A DNA stretch of 64,000 nt, from NCBI RefSeq assembly GCF_014650815.1, contig NZ_BMVR01000011.1, forward strand, positions 240,519 through 304,518, written 5' to 3'. Both the position numbers and the translations under genes were made by a program. Below, one piece after another: positions 24,349 to 33,158 of this stretch. Numbering within the stretch: the first letter of the stretch is position 1; the number at the start of each line of letters is the position of its first letter. The notes under the pieces were generated by a model. The model saw only the letters and a list, made by a program, of their open reading frames with translations. It was not told where the DNA came from and searched no databases. This DNA comes from Streptomyces flavofungini. GTDB lineage: Bacteria > Actinomycetota > Actinomycetes > Streptomycetales > Streptomycetaceae.

Positions 24349-25401
24349 ATGGACTTCACGCCCACACCGGAACAGGCCGCGGCCCAGGACCTGGCCGCGC
24401 GGATCTTCGGGGATCTGTCCACACCGGACCGGCTCGCGGCGGCGGGCAGCGCGTCGGACGCCGAGCTGTGGAAGGCGCTGTGCGCGGCGGGCCTGCCGGG
24501 CGCGGTGGAGGAGGTCGGGCTGCTCGGCCTGGTGCAGCTCCTGGAGGAGCAGGGCCGGACGACGGCGCAGGTGCCGTTCGCGGTGAGCTGTGTGTACGGA
24601 CTGCTCGCGGTGACGGCGCACGGTTCGGCGGACCAGCGGGCGAGGCTGCTGCCGGGGCTGCGGGACGGGACGGAGGTGGCGACGGGGGCGTTCCCCGCGC
24701 GTGGTGGTGGTGGGGGCGGGCAGGTGCGGGTCGAGGGCGACAGGCTGAGCGGGACGGTGGCGTGGGTGCCGTGGCTGCGGGACGCGACGGTCGTCCTGGT
24801 GGCCGCGGCGGACCGGAGTCTGTGGCTGGTGCGGCCGGCCGACGCGCGGTGCGAGCCGGTCGAGCTGACGGCGCCGTGGCGGGCGGGGAGGCTGGTGCTC
24901 GACGGGGTGCGGGGGGAACGGCTGGGGGACACCGGCGCGGCAGCGGTCGCGTACGACGACGTGTTGGCCACCGCCCGTACCGCCTTCGCCGGGCTGCAGG
25001 TCGGGGTCTGCGAGGGTTCGCTGACCCGAGCCGTGGCGTACACCAACGAGCGGGAGCAGTTCGGCCGTCCGCTCGCGGCGAAGCAGGCGGTCCAACTCCG
25101 TGCGGCGGACGCGTACATGGACACGGAGGCGATCCGCGTCACGGCGTACGAGGCGGCGTGGCGCCGGGACGAGGGCCTGCCGTACGGCACGCACGCGCTG
25201 ACCGCCGCGTGGTGGGCGTCGGAGGCGGGCCGCCGCGTCGTGCACGCGGGCCAGCATCTGCACGGAGGGGTGGGCGCCGACGTCGAGTTCCCGGTGCACC
25301 GGCACTTCCTGTGGGGCCGCCAGTTGGACGCGTACCTGGGTTGCGGCGGCGAAGTCCTCGCCGAACTGGGCGACTTGATCGCGACGGAGGAGTCCGTATG
25401 A
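24349..25401 (+). CDS. Acyl-CoA dehydrogenase, ChsE1/FadE28-like subunit
   Basis: A 350-residue, shorter and more divergent acyl-CoA dehydrogenase, as expected for the FadE28-like partner of the heterotetramer. It lacks the full flavin-binding pattern of the first subunit in its middle part and keeps the C-terminal helical domain (TRAVAYTNEREQFGRPLAAKQA, HAGQHLHGGVGADVEFPVHR). It starts one base after the previous stop and overlaps the next gene as ATGA, indicating coupled translation of the complex. Confidence 0.88.
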   Translation: MDFTPTPEQAAAQDLAARIFGDLSTPDRLAAAGSASDAELWKALCAAGLPGAVEEVGLLGLVQLLEEQGRTTAQVPFAVSCVYGLLAVTAHGSADQRARLLPGLRDGTEVATGAFPARGGGGGGQVRVEGDRLSGTVAWVPWLRDATVVLVAAADRSLWLVRPADARCEPVELTAPWRAGRLVLDGVRGERLGDTGAAAVAYDDVLATARTAFAGLQVGVCEGSLTRAVAYTNEREQFGRPLAAKQAVQLRAADAYMDTEAIRVTAYEAAWRRDEGLPYGTHALTAAWWASEAGRRVVHAGQHLHGGVGADVEFPVHRHFLWGRQLDAYLGCGGEVLAELGDLIATEESV

Positions 25402-26036
25402 ACACCGAATCCGCCCGATCCGAATCCGCCCGATCCGAATCCGCCCGATCCGAATCCGCCCGATCCGAATCCGCCCGATCCGAATCCGCCCGATCCGAAT
25501 CCGCCCGATCCGAATCTGCCCCTGCCTCCGCCCGATCGGCATCCGCCCGATCCGCGTCGGCAGCCGCGTCCGCCCGACCGGCGGCCACCCCAGCGCCCCC
25601 GCGCCCCGGGGACGCCTTGCCACCCCTGGAGATCCCGATCACCCGCACCCTCATCGTCGCCGGGGCCATCGCCTCGCGGGACTACCAGGACGTGCACCAC
25701 GACGCGGAGCTGGCCGAGGAGAAGGGTTCCCCGGACATCTTCATGAACATCCTCACGACGAACGGCCTGGTGGGGCGGTACATGACGGACTGCTTCGGCC
25801 CCGAGGCCACGCTCCGGAAGGTGGCGATCAGGCTGGGGGCGCCCAACTACCCGGGGGACACGATGACGTTGACAGGGACGGTCGAGCGGGTCGAGGCCGA
25901 GGGGGAGCTGGCGTCGGTCACCGTCGGCGTCGTGGGCGCCAACGGCATCGGCAAGCACGTGACCGGCACCGTCACGGTGACGGTGCCCGCCGGGCCGTCG
26001 GGGACGGCGGACGTACGGGTCGGGGGTGACGCATGA
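25398..26036 (+). CDS. MaoC-family hydratase, ChsH1-like, with repetitive N-terminal extension
   Basis: A 212-residue protein. The C-terminal 135 residues form a single hotdog domain with the hydratase motif SRDYQDVHHD (Asp/His) and match ChsH1-like proteins. The first about 75 residues are an extension made of seven exact ESARS repeats, one variant, then Ala/Ser/Arg-rich sequence. The ATG at 25398 has GGAGGAG upstream and overlaps the previous stop, so the extension is likely translated. It should form a heteromer with the MaoC-DUF35 protein. Confidence 0.88.
   Translation: MNTESARSESARSESARSESARSESARSESARSESARSESAPASARSASARSASAAASARPAATPAPPRPGDALPPLEIPITRTLIVAGAIASRDYQDVHHDAELAEEKGSPDIFMNILTTNGLVGRYMTDCFGPEATLRKVAIRLGAPNYPGDTMTLTGTVERVEAEGELASVTVGVVGANGIGKHVTGTVTVTVPAGPSGTADVRVGGDA
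25407..25526 (+). repeat. 15-bp coding minisatellite (ESARS repeats)
   Basis: Seven identical copies of GAATCCGCCCGATCC (25407-25511) and a degenerate eighth. The unit is a multiple of three, so copy-number change would lengthen or shorten the protein without frameshift. Confidence 0.95.
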
Positions 26037-27199
26037 GCGTACGGGCGAAGGACAGCCTCGGCGGAAAGGCGGCCGTCGTCGGGATCGGGGCGACGGAGTT
26101 CTCCAAGGACTCCGGGCGCAGCGAGCTGAAGCTGGCCGTGGAGGCGGTGCGGTCGGCGCTCGACGACGCGGGCCTGCGCCCGGCCGACGTCGACGGCCTG
26201 GTGACGTTCACGATGGACACCAGCCCGGAGATCACGGTGGCGCAGGCGGCGGGGATGGGCGACCTGTCCTTCTTCTCCCGCGTGCACTACGGCGGCGGCG
26301 CGGCCTGCGCCACCGTGCAGCAGGCGGCGCTCGCGGTGGCGAGCGGGGTGGCCGAAGTCGTCGTGTGCTACCGGGCGTTCAACGAGCGGTCGGGCCGCCG
26401 CTTCGGCTCCGGGGTGCAGCACCGGGAGCCGTCGGCGGAGGGCGCGGCGCTCGGCTGGTCGCTGCCGTTCGGGCTGCTCACGCCCGCGTCGTGGGTGGCG
26501 ATGGCGGCCCAGCGCTATCTGCACACGTACGGCCTGACGCCGGAGGCCTTCGGCCACGTGGCGGTCACCGACCGGAAGTACGCGGCGACGAACCCGGCGG
26601 CGTACTTCCACGGCAGACCCATCACGCTGGCGGACCACGCGGCCTCGCGGTGGATCGTCGAGCCGCTGCGGCTCCTGGACTGCTGCCAGGAGACGGACGG
26701 CGGGCAGGCGATCGTCGTGACGAGCGCCGAGCGGGCCCGTGACCTGCCGCACCCGCCCGCCATGATCGCCGCCGCGGCCCAGGGGGCGGGCCGCGCGCAG
26801 GAGCAGATGACGAGCTTCTACCGCGACGACCTCACCGGCCTGCCCGAAATGGGCGTGGTGGCACGGCAGTTGTGGCGCACGTCGGGGATCGGGCCACAGG
26901 AGGTGGATGTGGGGATCCTGTACGACCACTTCACGCCGTTCGTGCTGATGCAACTGGAGGAGTTCGGGTTCTGCGAGCCGGGGGAGGCGGCGGAGTTCGT
27001 GGCGAAGGAGCGGCTGCCGCTGAACACCCACGGCGGTCAGCTCGGCGAGGCGTATCTGCACGGGATGAACGGCGTGGCCGAGGCCGTCCGGCAACTGCGC
27101 GGCACGGCGGTGAACCAGATACCCGGCGCCGCGCGCACCCTCGTCACGGCGGGCACCGGTGTCCCCACATCGGGGCTGATTCTGACGGCGGACGGCTGA
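26033..27199 (+). CDS. Lipid-transfer protein/thiolase homologue, Ltp2-like aldolase
   Basis: A 388-residue thiolase-fold protein of the SCP-x/Ltp group. Instead of the thiolase Cys, the active-site region reads YGGGAACATVQQAALAVASG, and it has the conserved GILYDHFTPFVLMQLEE and HGGQLGEAYLHGMNG segments of Ltp2-type retro-aldolases, which use Tyr residues. In the igr pathway Ltp2 cleaves the hydroxylated side chain of the steroid-CoA with help from the DUF35 domain. Last gene of the operon, overlapping the previous one as ATGA. Confidence 0.9.
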   Translation: MSVRAKDSLGGKAAVVGIGATEFSKDSGRSELKLAVEAVRSALDDAGLRPADVDGLVTFTMDTSPEITVAQAAGMGDLSFFSRVHYGGGAACATVQQAALAVASGVAEVVVCYRAFNERSGRRFGSGVQHREPSAEGAALGWSLPFGLLTPASWVAMAAQRYLHTYGLTPEAFGHVAVTDRKYAATNPAAYFHGRPITLADHAASRWIVEPLRLLDCCQETDGGQAIVVTSAERARDLPHPPAMIAAAAQGAGRAQEQMTSFYRDDLTGLPEMGVVARQLWRTSGIGPQEVDVGILYDHFTPFVLMQLEEFGFCEPGEAAEFVAKERLPLNTHGGQLGEAYLHGMNGVAEAVRQLRGTAVNQIPGAARTLVTAGTGVPTSGLILTADG

Positions 27200-27251
27200 A
27201 CGCGGCGCGTCTCCCCCGCTCGGCGGCGGCCCCGGCCCGTTCACTCGCTGC

Positions 27252-28157
27252 ATGCGCCATCGAAAGAAGCTCCTGGGAATCGTGCTCGGCCTGGCCATGG
27301 CGACGCTGGCCATGGACACGGAGGGCTCCGCCGCGACGGCCACGGCCACGAAGACAGCGACGCCCACGATCGCGCCGCCGGGCGGGCCGCCCCCGGGCCC
27401 CGACCCCGGCCTGGTGCGCGCCGCCGCCGCGGGCCGGGTCGGTGGCCACTTCTACGGCCGCGCCTTCGACACCTGCCAGGCACCGTCCGCCGACACCATG
27501 CGGCGCTGGCAGGACTCGGACTACGGGGCGGTCGGGGTGTACTTCGGCGGCCGCGGCCGGGCCTGCCCGAACCAGCGGCACCTGAGCCGGGACTGGCTGC
27601 GGTCGGTGGACGGGATGGGCTGGGGGGTGCTGCCGCTGTACGTCGGGTCGCAGTCGCCGTGCGTCGTGGCACAGAACAAGCAGCACGTCCGCATCGGCCG
27701 GAACCCCGCGCGGCAGGGTGCCCGGGAGGGCGCGGACGCGGTCGGCAAGGCCCAGGACCTGGGCATCGCGCCGGACAGCCCGCTCTACCTGGACATGGAG
27801 TCGTACCGTCAGGACAACCGCGCGTGCGCCCGCGACACCCTCGCGTTCGTCCGCGCCTGGAATCGCGAAGTGCGCGGCCAGGGCTACGTACCGGGCTTCT
27901 ACAGCAGCGCGAACTCCGGCGTACGGCACATGGACGAGGCTCGGCGGCAGGGGGTGGAGGACCTGCCGGAGGTGATGTGGTTCGCGCGTTGGAACATCGA
28001 GCCCGATCTGTACGGCGAGCCCGCGCTCGGGCGGGACTCCTGGCTGCCCAACCGGCGGATCCACCAGTACGCGGGCAACGTCACCGAGCGGCACGGCGGG
28101 CGCACGATCACGATCGACCGCAACCTTGTGGACGCCCCGGTGGCCACACTGGGCTAA
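27252..28157 (+). CDS. Secreted DUF1906 glycoside-hydrolase-like protein
   Basis: A 301-residue exported protein with signal peptide to about residue 27. The main domain (about 72-295) matches DUF1906, a TIM-barrel family related to GH25-like hydrolases and typified by Rv2525c. Its motifs include GRAFDTCQAPS, SDYGAVGVYFGG, SPLYLDMESY (acidic cluster) and GFYSSANSG. These proteins are thought to act on peptidoglycan or other surface glycans, but activity is not established. It starts 52 bp after the Ltp2-like gene but is functionally unrelated. Confidence 0.88.
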   Translation: MRHRKKLLGIVLGLAMATLAMDTEGSAATATATKTATPTIAPPGGPPPGPDPGLVRAAAAGRVGGHFYGRAFDTCQAPSADTMRRWQDSDYGAVGVYFGGRGRACPNQRHLSRDWLRSVDGMGWGVLPLYVGSQSPCVVAQNKQHVRIGRNPARQGAREGADAVGKAQDLGIAPDSPLYLDMESYRQDNRACARDTLAFVRAWNREVRGQGYVPGFYSSANSGVRHMDEARRQGVEDLPEVMWFARWNIEPDLYGEPALGRDSWLPNRRIHQYAGNVTERHGGRTITIDRNLVDAPVATLG

Positions 28158-28455
28158 GGGTTCCCTCCGGGACCAGGGGCCCACCCCGTCGCACCGAGCC
28201 GGACCCGCGTCCGCCTGGCCGCGGAGACCGGGCCCGTTCCCGCGCGCCCACCGTCCGCCGGGCGCGTACGCCCCCGGCCCCGAACCCCTGCCGCCAGGCG
28301 GTTTCGTACACCTCAGGGTTGAACCCGCAGGGGTCGGCCCCACCTCCTCCACCTTCAGGAGGTGGGGCAGGCTCCCCTCGTACAACCTGAGGCGGACAAG
28401 GCTTCGGGACCTGCGGCCGATCCGCTGCTGTAGGGGTCGCTTCTAGCGTGGAGCC
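28158..28455. other. Intergenic region with terminator-like hairpin
   Basis: About 300 bp without a supported gene. An 11-bp perfect stem GCCCCACCTCC at 28337-28347 pairs with 28358-28368. It lies between the DUF1906 stop and the sigma factor start and could end the first transcript or act in the leader of the second. Confidence 0.6.
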
Positions 28456-29019
28456 ATGACCGCATCCATGGTGACCGTGTGCACCAGCGCATCGAAGGCC
28501 GCGACGCGGACCACGAGTCCTTCCGCCTACCCGTCGTTCGCCTCCTACGTCCGGGCCCGCCAGCTTGTGCTGCTGCGGACCGCCCGGTCGCTTACGGCGA
28601 ACCCGAGCGATGCCGAGGACCTGCTGCAGACGGCGCTGACCAAGACGTATGTGGCCTGGGACCGGATCGAGGACCACCGGGCGCTCGACGGCTATGTCCG
28701 CCGGGCGCTCCTGAACACCCGCACCTCGCAGTGGCGCAAGCGCAAGGTCGACGAGTTCGCCTGCGACGAGCTGCCCGAACCGGAGACCGTGCCCGCCGGT
28801 GACCCGGCCGAGCAGCAGGCGCTGCACGACGCGATGTGGCGCGCGATCATGAAACTGCCCGCGCGGCAGCGGGCGATGGTCGTCCTGCGGTACTACGAGG
28901 ACCTGAGCGAGGCCCAGACGGCCGAGGTGCTCGGGGTCTCCATCGGTACGGTGAAGAGCGCGGTGTCGCGTGCGCTCGGCAAGCTCCGTGAGGACCCGGA
29001 GCTGACGCCGGTTCGCTGA
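28456..29019 (+). CDS. SigE-family ECF RNA polymerase sigma factor
   Basis: A 187-residue ECF sigma factor of the streptomycete SigE-type (SigE family, TIGR02983 pattern). Region 2 (about 25-90) carries RARQLVLLRTARSL and DAEDLLQTALTKTYVAW; region 4 (about 120-180) carries LPARQRAMVVLRYYEDLSEAQTAEVLGVSIGTVKSAVSRAL. No anti-sigma gene follows, which is common in this group. The ATG at 28456 is the first of two in frame; the second, five codons later, is also possible. Confidence 0.93.
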   Translation: MTASMVTVCTSASKAATRTTSPSAYPSFASYVRARQLVLLRTARSLTANPSDAEDLLQTALTKTYVAWDRIEDHRALDGYVRRALLNTRTSQWRKRKVDEFACDELPEPETVPAGDPAEQQALHDAMWRAIMKLPARQRAMVVLRYYEDLSEAQTAEVLGVSIGTVKSAVSRALGKLREDPELTPVR

Positions 29020-29354
29020 GCGTCCGGTGCCACCGGGCGTCGGCGTGCCGAGCGTCGGCCCGCCGAGTGTGTGCTCCGCCGGGCACGCGCTCCGCCGAGG
29101 CCGCCCCCGCCGAGCCCGTTGCCGTCGAGCCCGCCCCCTGCCGAGCGTGCGCTCCGCCGAGCGTCGCTCCGTGCCACCGGCCCGGGGCCGACGAGGACCC
29201 GCTGCACGTCATCCGCTCCATCGCGGTCATTTTCTCTCCATGTGCTCCCGCGGTAGTGACATACCGTGCGGTATGCGGCAAGAATCTGGGGCTACTGCCA
29301 GGTAGAGCGCCGGGAACACCCGGTCGCCTGTGCCGCGCCCACCAGGAGGACGCC
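29020..29354. promoter_or_regulatory. Low-complexity intergenic region with operator-like palindrome
   Basis: The first 190 bp are degenerate repeats of GCCGAGCGTC and CTCCGCCG. Near the ligase gene is CATACCG-TG-CGGTATG at 29260-29275, an inverted repeat with 7-bp arms about 80 bp ahead of the start codon, a likely TetR- or GntR-type operator. Ribosome site AGGAGGA is at 29344. Confidence 0.65.
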
Positions 29355-31004
<1,650 letters not shown>

Positions 31005-31124
31005 CCCGCACCTCGCCGCTCTGACGCGCGGTACGGCGCCGGCTGCCCCGCGGGCGTGGCTCGCGGGGCAGCAGCCGTACTCTCCGGCACGACCCCTCAC
31101 CGCCGTACTCTCCGGCGCGACCCC

Positions 31125-32405
31125 TCACCGCCGCGCCCGCAGCGACGTCACCCCCCACCCCACCGCCAGGCAGCCCCCGGCCACCGCGCACACCCCGTTC
31201 CAGCCCCAGTGTGTGAACGCCGTGCCCGCGAGGGCCGAGGCCATGGCGCCGCCCGCGAAACCCGCCACCACATAGGCGGTGTTGGCGACCGCCGGGGCGG
31301 ACGTGGTGGTCAGGGCCAGCGTCTGGTTGGCTATGTGGCTCGCGACGAGCGCCGCGTGGACGGCGACCGCCGCCGCGCACAGGGCCCACAGCCGCTCGCC
31401 GCCCAGCCAGAACAGCGGCACCGACACCGCCGCGAGCCCGTACGCCGAAGCCACCACCTTGGCCACGCCGAACCGGTCCACGAGGCCGCCCGCGACCGGC
31501 GCCACGAGGCTCGCCGCCAGGCCGAAGAGCCCGAACAGCCCGGCCGCGCCGGTCGTCATGCCGTACCCGCCGTCGCCCTCGCCGGTGAGCAGCAGCGCGA
31601 GGGAGGTCCACAGCGCGCTCCAGGCGCCGTACATCCCGCCCTGGCGTATGCAGGCCCGGCGCAGCTCCGGTGACATCCGGACCACGCCCGGGAGTTGGGC
31701 GAGACCCGCGAACAGCGGGCCGGTGCGGCGGCTGGTCTCCTTGGGCAGCGCGGCCGCGGAGGCCAGGCCGAGGACCACCGTGAGCACGGCGGCGCCGAGG
31801 AAGACGGCACGCCAGCCGAAGGCCTGTCCCGCGAGCGCGCCGAGGACCCGGGCCGCGACCACGCCGGTGAACAACCCGGCTATGAGGGCCGCGACATGGC
31901 TGGCCCGCCGATGCGCCGGTGCCCGGGCGGCGACCAGCGGCACGAGCAACTGCGGGACGACCGTCGCGGCGGAGGCGACCAGGACGGCGGCGGCGAGCGC
32001 GGTCGCGCCGGAGGCCGTCGCGCCCAGGGCCAGCGCGGCGGCCGTGGCCAGGGACAGCCCCGCGACCAGCCGCCGGCGGTTCACCCGGTCCCCGAGCGGG
32101 GCGAAGAACAGCAGCCCGGCCGCGTACCCGAACTGGGCCACCGAGGCGATCCACGCGACGCCCGACGGTGTGGAGCCGAAGTCCCGGGCCATGAGGGGGA
32201 GCAGCGGGGCGGCGACGTAGATGTTCGCCGCCGTGACCGCCGTGCAGACGGCTATGAGGACGAGGAAGAGGCGCGGCGGGAGCCCACCGGGGTGCGCCTC
32301 GTCCGCGGGTCTCGGGCGGTGCGCATCCTGCCTCGCCGCCGAGGTGCCCGGCAGTGCGTCCGGCAGCGAGTCCGTCCGGGAGGGGGATGGCATGCGTGAG
32401 GTCAT
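31125..32405 (-). CDS. MFS transporter (divergent from TetR)
   Basis: A 426-residue, 12-helix MFS protein with loop 2-3 motif FFAPLGDRVNRRRLV (about 80-95), of the YdhP/Ara-J-like exporter group. The substrate is unknown. It is divergent from a TetR-family gene with two matching operators between, so it is very probably repressed by that regulator and involved in efflux. MTSRMPSPSRT at 32405 was taken as start; a nearby ATG at 32393 is an alternative. Confidence 0.9.
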   Translation of the reverse strand: MTSRMPSPSRTDSLPDALPGTSAARQDAHRPRPADEAHPGGLPPRLFLVLIAVCTAVTAANIYVAAPLLPLMARDFGSTPSGVAWIASVAQFGYAAGLLFFAPLGDRVNRRRLVAGLSLATAAALALGATASGATALAAAVLVASAATVVPQLLVPLVAARAPAHRRASHVAALIAGLFTGVVAARVLGALAGQAFGWRAVFLGAAVLTVVLGLASAAALPKETSRRTGPLFAGLAQLPGVVRMSPELRRACIRQGGMYGAWSALWTSLALLLTGEGDGGYGMTTGAAGLFGLFGLAASLVAPVAGGLVDRFGVAKVVASAYGLAAVSVPLFWLGGERLWALCAAAVAVHAALVASHIANQTLALTTTSAPAVANTAYVVAGFAGGAMASALAGTAFTHWGWNGVCAVAGGCLAVGWGVTSLRARR

Positions 32406-32460
32406 GGTGGTGGCAGGGCTCCTCTTCGTACCGCCGATGGCACTCGCGTACCGCAGCTGG

Positions 32461-32531
32461 CAACCAACTGGTTGGTTGTTAAATTCTGCGCCCGCGCTTC
32501 GGCGACTGTCAAGCAACCAAACGGTTGGTTA
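32461..32531. promoter_or_regulatory. Twin TetR operators CAACCAA-N4-TTGGTTG
   Basis: CAACCAA-CTGG-TTGGTTG at 32461-32478 and CAACCAA-ACGG-TTGGTTA at 32514-32531, 53 bp apart (about five helical turns). They lie between the MFS start and the TetR start, so each promoter has one site close by. This is expected for divergent autoregulated efflux control. Confidence 0.88.
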
Positions 32532-32558
32532 GAAGCGAAAGTCGCTTACGCTGTCCTC

Positions 32559-33146
32559 ATGGCAGTGAGAGACCCCGAGGCCACCAAGGCCCGGATCTTC
32601 GACGCGGCGGTCGCGGAGTTCGCCCGGTTCGGCATCGCGGGCGCCCGCATCGACCGCATCGCGAGCGAGGCGAAGGCCAACAAGCAGCTCATCTACGCCT
32701 ATTACGGCAACAAGGCGGAGCTGTTCGCGCAGGTCCTCGAGAAGAAGATGGTCGATCTGGCCGTCAGCGTCCCCGTCGACGCCGACGACATCGACGGCTG
32801 GATGGACCGGCTGATCGACTACCACGCCACCCATCCCGAGGTGCTGCGCCTGCTCTTCTGGGAGGGCATCGAGTACGGCGGCACGGAGGAGTTGCCGCAC
32901 GAGTACGAACGCCAGGCGCACTACGACAGCAAGGTCGCCGCCTTCGAGGAAGCCCAGGCGCGCGGTGCCGTCACGGCCGCGATCCCGGCGCGCGACATGC
33001 TCTTCATGCTGGTCGCGCTGGCCGGTTGGGCCTCCGCGGTGCCGCAGATGCGGCGGGTCCTGGTGGGCGGCGAGGACGAGGACCGCGCACGCCTGCGCGC
33101 CTCGGTCCGCGCCGCCGCACGCCGCCTCACGGCGCCCGGGGACTAG
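32559..33146 (+). CDS. TetR/AcrR-family repressor
   Basis: A 195-residue TetR-type regulator with the DNA-binding domain at about 8-55 (ARIFDAAVAEFARFGIAGARIDRIASEAKANKQLIYAYYGNKAELF, including the LIYAYY recognition helix). The C-terminal ligand domain resembles AcrR-type repressors. It is divergent from the MFS gene and shares two operators with it. The ATG at 32559 (MAVRDPEATK) gives the normal spacing before the helix-turn-helix; the upstream frame reads through the operators and is excluded. Confidence 0.95.
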   Translation: MAVRDPEATKARIFDAAVAEFARFGIAGARIDRIASEAKANKQLIYAYYGNKAELFAQVLEKKMVDLAVSVPVDADDIDGWMDRLIDYHATHPEVLRLLFWEGIEYGGTEELPHEYERQAHYDSKVAAFEEAQARGAVTAAIPARDMLFMLVALAGWASAVPQMRRVLVGGEDEDRARLRASVRAAARRLTAPGD

Positions 33147-33158
33147 CCCGCGGTCGGG

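Noticed and set aside
25407..25526. CRISPR-like array
   Set aside because: The repeats are contiguous 15-bp units without spacers, in frame within a coding gene.
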